Source: OFTM382 sp964448185
Lineage (GTDB): Bacteria; Planctomycetota; Phycisphaerae; Phycisphaerales; UBA1924
Reading direction: 5' to 3'
DNA: 36,212 bases
NCBI GenBank assembly: GCA_964448185.1
Contig: CAYUVO010000020.1
Span: forward strand, 1 to 36,212
The translations under genes were made by a program, and so were the position numbers. Position 1 is the first letter of the stretch; each line of letters begins with the position of its first letter. The notes beneath the pieces were generated by a model. The model was not told the DNA's origin and did not search any database. It saw only the letters and a list, made by a program, of their open reading frames with translations. Below are positions 6,866-14,751 of this stretch, piece by piece.

Positions 6866-8356
6866 TCAGTTGAGCTGATATTCGGGCATGGCGGTGATGA
6901 GCAGGAGCAGGGCGGTGACGAGGGGCGTGGTGAGCTTGCCGCCGTGATCGTTGACGAACTCGGTGAGCGTTTCGGTAGCGAATGGAGTGGGCTCGCCGAG
7001 GGTGATGGTCAGGAGGTGGTTGACGCTTGCTGTGATGTCGGTGAGTGCTTTGGGGTTGTGTTGTTGGAGGCTTTGGAGCAGGAGCATGGAGTCGAATCTG
7101 CGGGTGTCGCTGGAGCCGTCGTAGCCCTGTGGTTTTTTGCCGGTGAGGAGATAGGCGAGGACGTTTTGTCGGACGAAGAGAGTGGAGGTGTTGATCCAGC
7201 TTCGCCCGCCGTCCCATCCGGCGACGCTCGGGGGAAAGAACAAGTTCTGTCCCATGAGGGCCATGGCATCGAGGAGTACGGAGAGATCGCGGACCGGTGT
7301 GAGCAGCGAGCGGGTCGAGCCAACGACGAGCTCGGTGGGGCTTTTGATTTGTTGCCGGACGACCACGCTTGAGTAGAAGTGTTCGCTCATGAACAGGCGT
7401 TTGAGGACTGGTTTGATCCAGTAGCGATGACGCAGCAGGGAGGCGCTGGTATCGCGGACAGCTTTGTCGTGGAAGCGGTCTCGGTCGCGTGGTTCGTAGG
7501 CGGTGTCGGCAGCGAAGAAGCGGTAGAACTTCCACGCCATGTACTTTGAGACGGCGCGCTGGCTGAGGATGGCCATGACAAAGTCGTCGCCGTCGAGGTT
7601 GCCGCTTTTTCCGAGGACTCGTTTGGCACCGCCGTCGTGGTTGCGTTCATTGAACACGAACTCGTCGTCGTTGAAGGTGTACCCGGTGAGGGCTCGGGCG
7701 CCTTCTTTGATGTCGTTCTCGGTGTAGTGCCCGACGCCGAGGCTGAAGAGCTCCATGAGTTCACGCGCGAGGTTCTCGTTGGGCTTGCCCTTTTTGCTGT
7801 CGTTGTTGTCGAGGTAGGCGAGCATCGCGGGGTCGCGGATGATCTGGAGCATGAGTTCGCCGAAGTTGCCCAGCGAGTGCTTGCGGAAGAGCTGGTTCTG
7901 GCGGAACATGTGGTAGCTGTTCTCGATGGTTCGGTAGTTGGTGGCGAAGTGGCCGTGCCAGAAGAGGGTCATTTTTTCTTCGAGGGGCCTGGGCGTTTCG
8001 ATCATCCTCGTGAGCCACCAGCGTTGGATGCTGCGCATCTGCCTGCGGTCGTCGCGTTGGCGTTTCTGACGTGCGAGGCGTTGCTGGGAGAGAGCGTCTT
8101 CGTCGCCGCGTTGGCGCGCGCGACGGTACATCTCGCGTTGCTCGCGCGTCGGCGGATACATGATGTGCTGATCGAAGTCGTCCGCATCGACGCGCGGCGT
8201 GTCGATCTCCTTGACATCCAGGAGGTAGTCGACGGCGTTTTCGTGTCCGAGTTCGACGAGCGCATCGATCTGTTCGGCGGTGCCTCCGAAGCCTGCGCGG
8301 CTCAGGAGGTGGCGAGCCTGATCCGTGCCGAACAACTCGGGTTTGAGCTTGGTCAT
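6866..8356 (-). CDS. DUF1800 family protein
   Basis: 496 aa from the ATG at 8356. DUF1800 features include HLLSRAGFGGTAEQIDAL near the start, RWWLTRMIETPRPLEEKMTLFWHGHFATN, NENLARELMELFSLGVGHYTE, EGARALTGYTF and PPSVAGWDGGRSWIN. The function is unknown; such proteins are typically encoded just before a DUF1501 partner, as here. The ATG at 8356 has GGGG 6-7 bases before it. A TTG at 8455 would add 33 low-complexity residues that do not look like a signal peptide. A basic, arginine- and glutamine-rich segment (about residues 95-125) between the first two motifs is the least conserved-looking part. Confidence 0.9.
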   Translation of the reverse strand: MTKLKPELFGTDQARHLLSRAGFGGTAEQIDALVELGHENAVDYLLDVKEIDTPRVDADDFDQHIMYPPTREQREMYRRARQRGDEDALSQQRLARQKRQRDDRRQMRSIQRWWLTRMIETPRPLEEKMTLFWHGHFATNYRTIENSYHMFRQNQLFRKHSLGNFGELMLQIIRDPAMLAYLDNNDSKKGKPNENLARELMELFSLGVGHYTENDIKEGARALTGYTFNDDEFVFNERNHDGGAKRVLGKSGNLDGDDFVMAILSQRAVSKYMAWKFYRFFAADTAYEPRDRDRFHDKAVRDTSASLLRHRYWIKPVLKRLFMSEHFYSSVVVRQQIKSPTELVVGSTRSLLTPVRDLSVLLDAMALMGQNLFFPPSVAGWDGGRSWINTSTLFVRQNVLAYLLTGKKPQGYDGSSDTRRFDSMLLLQSLQQHNPKALTDITASVNHLLTITLGEPTPFATETLTEFVNDHGGKLTTPLVTALLLLITAMPEYQLN

Positions 8357-8567
8357 GATCCCCGGGCGGATCTCGCGGGTGCGCTGGCCGGGGGTTGAAG
8401 TGGCGGTTGAGGTGGTCAAAGGGATCTCCAGATCGGGCGCTGCTCTCGTCTTCAACGTGGCGAGCCCCGGGGGATTGCCTGCGTTGAATGGTTGGCACAG
8501 GACACGAGACCACTTTCCCAGCTTTGGGGCTTGGGTGCAAGCGATTGTGCGAGAACACCCACCCAGA

Positions 8568-8580
8568 GCGTCTGGCGTGG
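8568..8580. other. Short hairpin between ctaA and DUF1800
   Basis: CCAGA-GCG-TCTGG lies in the 264-base stretch between the ctaA stop and the DUF1800 start. Close to the ctaA stop there is also a 14-base tandem near-repeat (CTCGTTACGCCCGA, CTCGTTACGTCCGG). No T-run follows the hairpin, and nothing else was recognised in this stretch. Confidence 0.3.
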
Positions 8581-8620
8581 TGTTATTGGGCGGTCAGCCC
8601 GGCTCGTTACGCCCGACTCG

Positions 8621-10204
8621 TTACGTCCGGTTGGGTCGAAGCCGCCACGCCCACGCGAGTGCCATGGCGATGAGCACCGCGAGGAGAGCTCCATTGGCCT
8701 GGTGGGCGGTTGCGAGCAGGGCTTCCCAGAAGGGCACGCTTTGTGCCGATTCGAGCTGATCGGCGGTGGGCACGCTGCCCCGGGTGTCTGACATTTGGAT
8801 GATGCCAAACGCGGCCCAGCCGAGCAGGAACTGCAGCCCGACGATGTGCGAGAGACCCTTGCCTACCCGGACCGCGCACCGTGGGCGATCACACCGGGTG
8901 TCTTTGCGACCAGCGAGCAACGCGCCTGTGATGCCCGCGACGACGAGGACCACGAGGCTCAGGGCGATGTGTGCCATCAGAGCGTGCGAAGCACCCGGAG
9001 CGTCGCCCCGGCGGAGGTGGCGATAGGCTGCTCCGAAGACGATCTGCAAGACCATTACAACGGCGAGGATCGTGGTCATTCGCAGTGGGCTTTTGACGAG
9101 CGGTGTTGAGTGTTCGTAGCGAGATGAGGCGCAGAGTGCGAAGGCGGCAGCGAGTGCTACGAAGAGCTGGCCGGTGACGCCGTGAACGATGGCGAGCATC
9201 GAGCTTGATTCGGTGACGCGGGTGCCGCCGAGGACGCCTTGAGCGATGACGAGCACAAGCAGAGCGCCGGCGGCAGCGGTGAGCCGAGAGCGCATCATTG
9301 CGATGATCGCCCAGACGGCCGCGAGCAGCGAGAGCACGGTGGCAGCCATGCCCATGGCTGGGGCTCCGCCAGAGACCATTGCGAAGACTACCACGATCAT
9401 CGCGAGCACGACGCCGACGATGGATTCGATGGTGCCGCGACGGATCGCGAACATTGAGACTATCCACTGCGTGAGGAAGGTGAGCCCGACCATTGCGCCG
9501 AGCAGTCGGTGCGAGTGTTCCATGAACACGCGGGGTTCGCTCATCAGGCTAATCGGGTAGAGAAACATGTTGGCGCCGAAGGTGTCGGGCCAGCCGGTGA
9601 CCGAAAGCCCGCTCTCGGTGCTGGTGACAAGTCCGCCCAAGAGCAGCAGTGGGAGGGTTGCCAGCGCGCTGACGTTGGCTTGCCGCTCGAACCAGCGTTT
9701 GGCGTCGGCGGGAGCTGCGCCGGGGCCGACCCTTCCGATCACGCTGCCCACGCCGCCGATCAGGGTTCCCGCGACCAAGAACCCGAGGATGGTCCAGAGC
9801 GCGTCTGGATGGGGTACGCCTTGTCCTTGAGTGATGTCGGCAGGGTCTGAGGCTTCCACCAGGAGTGAGCCAAGGGCGAGCATGTTGATCGCGGCAGTGA
9901 CAAGACCAGAGGCGATACCGATGAGGGCAGCTCGTGACCAAGTGCGATCCGCTAAAAATCGGCCGCACCATCCGGCGACGAGCAGCCAGACCCCAATGAC
10001 CCCCAAAGCCACGCCCGTCGGAGGCAACGAAACCCAGGGCGAAGCGAGGAGAATCCACGCGGACCATGTGGCGACCGAGCATGTAAAACCAATGGTGATA
10101 GCGGGTTGGAGGAATATCGAGAGGGTTGTTGCGTCCGTTTTCAAGGCTGAGTTGGGGCGTGATGAGGCCGAGGGAGTTCGGTCAGGAGATGCGGTGTGGT
10201 TCAT
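8621..10204 (-). CDS. ctaA: Heme A synthase (COX15/CtaA), with extra N-terminal helices
   Basis: Oxidises the C8 methyl of heme O to formyl to give heme A for the aa3/caa3 oxidase; integral membrane. The family pattern is clear in the C-terminal two thirds: GGLVTSTESGLSVTGWPDTFG, EHSHRLLGAMVG, QGVLGGTRVTESS, IVHGVTGQLFVAL and ATAHQANGALLAVL, which supply the heme-ligand histidines. The product is 527 aa against about 300-350 for usual CtaA. The excess is about 180 residues with four predicted membrane helices before the core. GGAG lies 6 bases before the ATG at 10204. It is divergent from the act-cox cluster, whose oxidase needs heme A. No heme O synthase gene is in the window. Confidence 0.9.
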   Translation of the reverse strand: MNHTASPDRTPSASSRPNSALKTDATTLSIFLQPAITIGFTCSVATWSAWILLASPWVSLPPTGVALGVIGVWLLVAGWCGRFLADRTWSRAALIGIASGLVTAAINMLALGSLLVEASDPADITQGQGVPHPDALWTILGFLVAGTLIGGVGSVIGRVGPGAAPADAKRWFERQANVSALATLPLLLLGGLVTSTESGLSVTGWPDTFGANMFLYPISLMSEPRVFMEHSHRLLGAMVGLTFLTQWIVSMFAIRRGTIESIVGVVLAMIVVVFAMVSGGAPAMGMAATVLSLLAAVWAIIAMMRSRLTAAAGALLVLVIAQGVLGGTRVTESSSMLAIVHGVTGQLFVALAAAFALCASSRYEHSTPLVKSPLRMTTILAVVMVLQIVFGAAYRHLRRGDAPGASHALMAHIALSLVVLVVAGITGALLAGRKDTRCDRPRCAVRVGKGLSHIVGLQFLLGWAAFGIIQMSDTRGSVPTADQLESAQSVPFWEALLATAHQANGALLAVLIAMALAWAWRLRPNRT

Positions 10205-10264
10205 GGAGTGCTCCGCCAGGGCGTTGCGAATGAGTCTCAACTTTGAAACAGACTCTTTCCCGGC

Positions 10265-10294
10265 TTGACAGAATAGGGTGAACCAGCCCATATT
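10265..10294 (+). promoter_or_regulatory. Candidate promoter of the act-cox cluster
   Basis: A perfect TTGACA (10265-10270) is followed by 18 bases and CATATT (10289-10294), which matches four of six -10 positions. Transcription would start near 10301, leaving a leader of about 145 bases before actA. It is the best sigma-70-like match in the 241-base ctaA/actA divergent region. Confidence 0.5.
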
Positions 10295-10323
10295 TCTGTC
10301 CCGCAAGAACTGCGACGGGTAGA

Positions 10324-10347
10324 CCGAAAAAACCGTTTGTTTTTTGG
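10324..10347 (+). promoter_or_regulatory. AT-rich inverted repeat in the actA leader
   Basis: CC(G)AAAAAAC, loop CGTTT, GTTTTTTGG. Nine pairs with one bulged G. It lies about 25 bases after the predicted transcription start and about 100 bases before the actA start. It could be a leader hairpin or a two-fold regulator site. Confidence 0.4.
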
Positions 10348-10445
10348 TTGGCAATCGTCCGGTTAGTGCGGGAGTTATCAGGGACTTTCGCAGGGCTGCG
10401 TGGCTCTGCGGGGTGTCCTTGGAGTTACGGCCGGAGGTGCACGCG

Positions 10446-11123
10446 GTGCTCTTTCCCAAATGGATGAACATGCTGCCCACGCTGGGCGCGATCGGTGGGC
10501 TTGGCGCGGCGGTTTCCGTCGTGACGGGCGTGTGGTACTGGGCGACGCCAGACTTCTTTGAAGTCGGGTACATGCCTACGCAACCCGGCGGCGGGTTCAA
10601 CCACGCGATCCACGCCGGCAAGCTGGGCATGGATTGCAGGTATTGCCACTACCAGATCGAGGAATCGCCCGAGGCGAACCTTCCTCCGGTCAGCGTGTGC
10701 TGGGGGTGCCACTCCGAGAACAAGGTCAAGGTGGCGGACCCGGCCAAGATCCAGTTTGTGCTCGAGGCGTACGCCTCGGACGAATCGATCGAATGGCGCC
10801 GCGTCCACAAGCTGCCCGACTATGTTCGGAACTTCCCGCACCACGTTCACTTGAACGCGGGCGTGAGCTGTTTCTCGTGTCATGGCCAGATCACAGGGAT
10901 GGAAGTGGTCCATCAAGTGGAGAGCCTGAGCATGGGTTGGTGCTTGGAGTGCCACCGTAATCCTGAGAAGCATCTTGTGCCGCCGGACCAGGTGACGCGG
11001 TTGATCGAGGTGCAACAGGAACTCAGCGATCGTGCCCAAGGCAACGGGCGTTGGGATGCTGAGGCGTTGCGTGAGAGTCTTCGGAATGATCCCCCCCAGC
11101 AGTGCGGCGCTTGTCACCACTGA
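10446..11123 (+). CDS. actA: Alternative complex III subunit ActA, pentaheme cytochrome c
   Basis: 225 aa. One N-terminal membrane anchor (about residues 10-30) and a periplasmic part with five CxxCH heme sites: CRYCH, CWGCH, CFSCH, CLECH and CGACH. Several lone histidines, for example FNHAIHAG and FPHHVHLN, can act as the distal ligands. This matches ActA, which carries electrons from the ActB iron-sulfur clusters toward cytochrome c or the oxidase. The GTG at 10446 is chosen because GGAGG (10433-10437) lies exactly 8 bases upstream. The frame stays open to 10344, but that extension does not look like coding sequence. actB starts 64 bases downstream. Confidence 0.92.
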   Translation: MLFPKWMNMLPTLGAIGGLGAAVSVVTGVWYWATPDFFEVGYMPTQPGGGFNHAIHAGKLGMDCRYCHYQIEESPEANLPPVSVCWGCHSENKVKVADPAKIQFVLEAYASDESIEWRRVHKLPDYVRNFPHHVHLNAGVSCFSCHGQITGMEVVHQVESLSMGWCLECHRNPEKHLVPPDQVTRLIEVQQELSDRAQGNGRWDAEALRESLRNDPPQQCGACHH

Positions 11124-11187
11124 TCGAGCGTGCATCGCGTTCTAGTTTGGCTTTAGCTCATAGCTTGGCACAGTCTTCGAGGACCTC

Positions 11188-14100
11188 ATGACCACCGACC
11201 AATGCCCCTCGACCATCGGCAAGATCGATCCTCCCGCGTCTGCAGATACGCAAGCTCTCGCGCAGCCCGCGGGTGAGCGTGTGTGGCGATCGCTCGACGA
11301 ATATTCTCAGGCCCCGGTGTTCCGCGAGTTTGTAGAGCGGGAGTTTCCCAAGGGTGCGAGCGAGCTGCTCGAACAGAGCAGGCGAACGTTTGTCAAGCTG
11401 ATGGGTGCGTCGCTTGCGCTCGCGGGAGCTGCGGCGTTGCCCGGTTGTCGGCGACCGGATCACAAGATCCTGACGTATTCGAGCGAGGTGCCCGAAGAGA
11501 TCGTGATCGGGATGCCCTTGTACTACGCGACGAGCATGCCGATCCCCGGCGGCGGAGCGTATGGGCTGCTCGTCGAAACGCACGAAGGACGCCCGACCAA
11601 GATCGAGGGCAACCCGCTGCACCCGACCAATCGAGGCAAAGCAGACGCAACGACGTTGGCTTCGATCTTGGGGATGTACGACCCGGATCGGCTCAAGTAC
11701 CCGGTGTATCACCACCCGAACCCTTCGCGGGGCAAGCTCGAAGCCACGTGGGACGACTTCGGCGAGTGGATGAAGAACGAGTTCACCGCGGTTCACGACA
11801 AAGACCACGGCGAGGGCCTCGTCGTCATCGTCGATGACGTGGACAGCCCGACCCGCACTGCGGTTCGCAAGCGCTTTATGAAGCGGTTCCCCAAGGCCAC
11901 TTGGGTGTTCCACAACGCGGTCGCTGATCGCAACGCGATCGAGGGCAGCCGAATCGCATTCAACGAACCGATGCACGAACGCCTGAGCCTCGACAAGGCC
12001 AAGGTGATCGTGAGCTTCGATCGTGCGTTGATCTCGGGCGAAGGCGAGAGCGTCGCGCACGAACGTGGGATCGGTCCGATGCGCCGTCCGATGAGTTCGA
12101 CGGATCCGATGAGCCGGATCTACTGCTTCGAGAGCGGGTTCTCCTCGCTCGGCGGGATCGCGGATCACCGGCTCGCGCTGTCGCCTCAGCAGATCAGCAC
12201 ACTTGCGGTGCAGCTCGCACGCAAGCTCGTTGACATGGGCGTCATACGCAACAGGAACGTCATCGCGGGCGCGCTTGCTGCAGTAGACATGCCCGACACC
12301 AGCGCGTTCGAGCAGATTCCTACAGCAAGCGGCAAGGGGTTCATCGAGGAGCTTGCCACGGACCTCATGGCCGACGGCCATCGTGGGCACAGCTTGCTGG
12401 TTGCGGGTCCGAGCCAGCCGCCAGCCATCCACGCGTTGATCCACGCGATGAATGACATGCTCGGGAACGTCGGAACGACGGTGCGGTACGCCAAGCGTCA
12501 GTCGCCTGGCGCGTCCGACCTCGCGGACGTTGCTGCGAAAATTCACGCGGGCAGCGTCAAGACGCTCGTGTGCATCAACACCAACCCGGCGTACGACGCG
12601 CCGGCGTCGCTCAACTTCTCGGAGCTGATGGCGGCGGTACCCCACAGCGTGACGCTCTCGGTCGGTCAGAGTGAAACCGCAGAGGCGAGCACCTGGTCGC
12701 TCAACGCAGCGCACCTGCTCGAGAGCTGGGGCGACAGCCGCGCGTTTGACGGCACGGTCGCTCCGACGCAGCCGATGATCGCGCCGCTGTACAGCCCGGC
12801 GATGAGCGAGATCGAGTTCGTCGCGCTGCTCGCGGGCGATGAAGCGCCCGATGGGTTTGATCTTGTGCGTTCGGCATGGAGCACACAGCTCGGCATGAAC
12901 GCGGGCGACGACCGCTTCGAGAAGTCGTGGCGTCGCGCGTTGCATGACGGCATGCTCGCGGGCACTAGCCGCGACGCGGCAGGCACCGACATCAACGGCG
13001 GGGGCGTCGCGCAGGCATTGACCCGGCTCAAGCTTGGTGGCGCGCCCACGGCCCAGGCTCTCGAAGTCTCGTTCCGTGTCGGGATGCTTGGCGATGGTCG
13101 TGACGCAAACAACTCGTGGCTCCAGGAGCTGCCCGATCCGATCACCAAGGTCGTGTGGGACAACCCGGCGCTCGTGAGCCCGAATACGGCCAAGGCGTTG
13201 GGGCTCAGCGCGTATGACAACCCGTCGAAGGTCTACACCAAGGACCAGGAGCCCAAGGCACGCATGGCGAGGCTGACCATCGGTGAACGCTCGATCGAGA
13301 TCCCGGTGTGGGTCGTTCCCGGTCTTGCGGACAACACGGTTTCGGTGGCGCTCGGTTATGGGCGGACAGCTGCGGGCCTCGTGGGCAACAAGGTCGGGTT
13401 CGATATCGGCGCGGTGCGTCCCGGGTTTGGCTTTGCTGCTACGGGCGCAACGCTCGAACGTGTCTCGGGGACGTATCCGATTTCGAGCACACAGAACCAC
13501 TGGTCGCTTGAAGGCCGAACCGCGGTGGCGCGTTCGCTCGATTACCAGACGTATCAGGAGCATGCGGCCAAGGCCGAGCACGCGGGTCACGCCAAGGTGG
13601 ATGATCCGTTCGTCACTTCGACGGTGGGGTACAAAGGCAAGCTGCACCTTGGTGAGCAACTCGGCGAACTCGCGCACACCCCGGCGAACGTCAGCGCGTA
13701 CAAGAACCCGCAGAATGATTCCATGGGTAACGCGGGCGAAGGCTCGGTGTTCTCGAAGGGTCCTCAGTGGGGGATGGTGATCGACATGGCCGCGTGTACG
13801 GGCTGCAACGCCTGCACGATCGCGTGCCAGAGCGAGAACAACATCGTGGTGGTGGGCAAGGACGAGGTTGCGAAGGGCCGGGAGATGCAGTGGATCCGTG
13901 TGGATCGCTACTTCGTGGGCGACGACGCGAACGCGCCGACGAAGATGATCAATCAGCCCGTCGCGTGCGTGCATTGCGAGAATGCGCCGTGCGAGGTGGT
14001 CTGCCCGTTCAACGCGACGGTTCATGACCGCGAAGGTCTCAACGTGATGGCGTACAACCGTTGCGTGGGTACCCGGTATTGTGCGAATAACTGCCCTTAC

Positions 14101-14751
14101 AAGGTTCGCCGGTTCAACTTCTTCGATTGGGGCCAGAGCAAGTTCAACGGCGGGCTCGACCCGCGGTTCACCACCGAAGAGCTCGCCGACAAGCTGACCC
14201 CCAAGCTCCAAGAGAACAACCAGAAGTTCAACCAGAACTTCATCCCGCCGAGGTTGCGTGCCAAGCTCGACGAGATCACCAAGATGCAGAAGAACCCGGA
14301 CGTGACCATCCGGCCTCGCGGCGTGATGGAGAAGTGCTCGTACTGCATCCAGCGCATCAACCGCGCTCGACACGAAACCAAGATCCAGGACCTCGACGGC
14401 ATCCCCGACGGGTTCTTCCAGGTCGCCTGCGAACAAGCATGCCCAACGGATGCGATCACGTTCGGCAACATCCTTGATGAATCGAGCAAGGTCTTTTCGA
14501 AACGTGAGAACCAGCGAGGCTACTTGTTGTTGGGCTATCTCAACACGAGGCCGCGCACGTCTCACCTGCTGCATCTGACCAACCCCAACCCCGAGATCCG
14601 TGCGGTCGAGGTGCCCGAAGCTCTCAAGCATGGCGGTGGTGGAGAAACGGGTGGCGAAGGTCACGCACGTTTGTTCCGTAATGATCCAAGCAAGCGGGAT
14701 GAAGATCCCGGGTACGCCTTGAGCCTGAACATTCTCGGAGCCCCCGCATGA
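11188..14751 (+). CDS. actB: Alternative complex III subunit ActB, fused molybdopterin-type and iron-sulfur protein
   Basis: 1187 aa. A Tat-like motif (S-R65-R66-T-F-V-K with the hydrophobic GASLALAGAAALPGC) marks export. Residues about 90-830 resemble the molybdopterin oxidoreductase fold. In characterised ActB proteins this domain has no molybdenum cofactor, and no N-terminal iron-sulfur cysteine group precedes it here. From residue 870 follows a ferredoxin-type domain with cysteine groups CTGCNACTIAC, CVHCENAPCEVVC, CVGTRYCANNCPY and CSYC plus CEQAC. That is enough for the three 4Fe-4S clusters and one 3Fe-4S cluster known in the family. The two halves are one polypeptide, as is common for ActB. 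GAGG precedes the ATG. The last four bases overlap actC. Confidence 0.95.
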   Translation: MTTDQCPSTIGKIDPPASADTQALAQPAGERVWRSLDEYSQAPVFREFVEREFPKGASELLEQSRRTFVKLMGASLALAGAAALPGCRRPDHKILTYSSEVPEEIVIGMPLYYATSMPIPGGGAYGLLVETHEGRPTKIEGNPLHPTNRGKADATTLASILGMYDPDRLKYPVYHHPNPSRGKLEATWDDFGEWMKNEFTAVHDKDHGEGLVVIVDDVDSPTRTAVRKRFMKRFPKATWVFHNAVADRNAIEGSRIAFNEPMHERLSLDKAKVIVSFDRALISGEGESVAHERGIGPMRRPMSSTDPMSRIYCFESGFSSLGGIADHRLALSPQQISTLAVQLARKLVDMGVIRNRNVIAGALAAVDMPDTSAFEQIPTASGKGFIEELATDLMADGHRGHSLLVAGPSQPPAIHALIHAMNDMLGNVGTTVRYAKRQSPGASDLADVAAKIHAGSVKTLVCINTNPAYDAPASLNFSELMAAVPHSVTLSVGQSETAEASTWSLNAAHLLESWGDSRAFDGTVAPTQPMIAPLYSPAMSEIEFVALLAGDEAPDGFDLVRSAWSTQLGMNAGDDRFEKSWRRALHDGMLAGTSRDAAGTDINGGGVAQALTRLKLGGAPTAQALEVSFRVGMLGDGRDANNSWLQELPDPITKVVWDNPALVSPNTAKALGLSAYDNPSKVYTKDQEPKARMARLTIGERSIEIPVWVVPGLADNTVSVALGYGRTAAGLVGNKVGFDIGAVRPGFGFAATGATLERVSGTYPISSTQNHWSLEGRTAVARSLDYQTYQEHAAKAEHAGHAKVDDPFVTSTVGYKGKLHLGEQLGELAHTPANVSAYKNPQNDSMGNAGEGSVFSKGPQWGMVIDMAACTGCNACTIACQSENNIVVVGKDEVAKGREMQWIRVDRYFVGDDANAPTKMINQPVACVHCENAPCEVVCPFNATVHDREGLNVMAYNRCVGTRYCANNCPYKVRRFNFFDWGQSKFNGGLDPRFTTEELADKLTPKLQENNQKFNQNFIPPRLRAKLDEITKMQKNPDVTIRPRGVMEKCSYCIQRINRARHETKIQDLDGIPDGFFQVACEQACPTDAITFGNILDESSKVFSKRENQRGYLLLGYLNTRPRTSHLLHLTNPNPEIRAVEVPEALKHGGGGETGGEGHARLFRNDPSKRDEDPGYALSLNILGAPA

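Noticed and set aside
6828..7535. Open extension of the DUF1501 frame upstream of its Tat signal
   Set aside because: The extension is Arg/His/Pro-rich and overlaps the DUF1800 gene in another frame. The Tat peptide fixes the start at 6827.
10205..10445. Possible small gene in the ctaA/actA divergent region
   Set aside because: The open frames there are extensions of ctaA or actA without coding character; the region is better explained as promoter and leader.
11188..14751. ActB as a catalytic molybdenum oxidoreductase such as formate dehydrogenase
   Set aside because: The neighbours are the full ActA-F set and the fused iron-sulfur domain has the ActB pattern; ActB proteins are known to lack the molybdenum cofactor.
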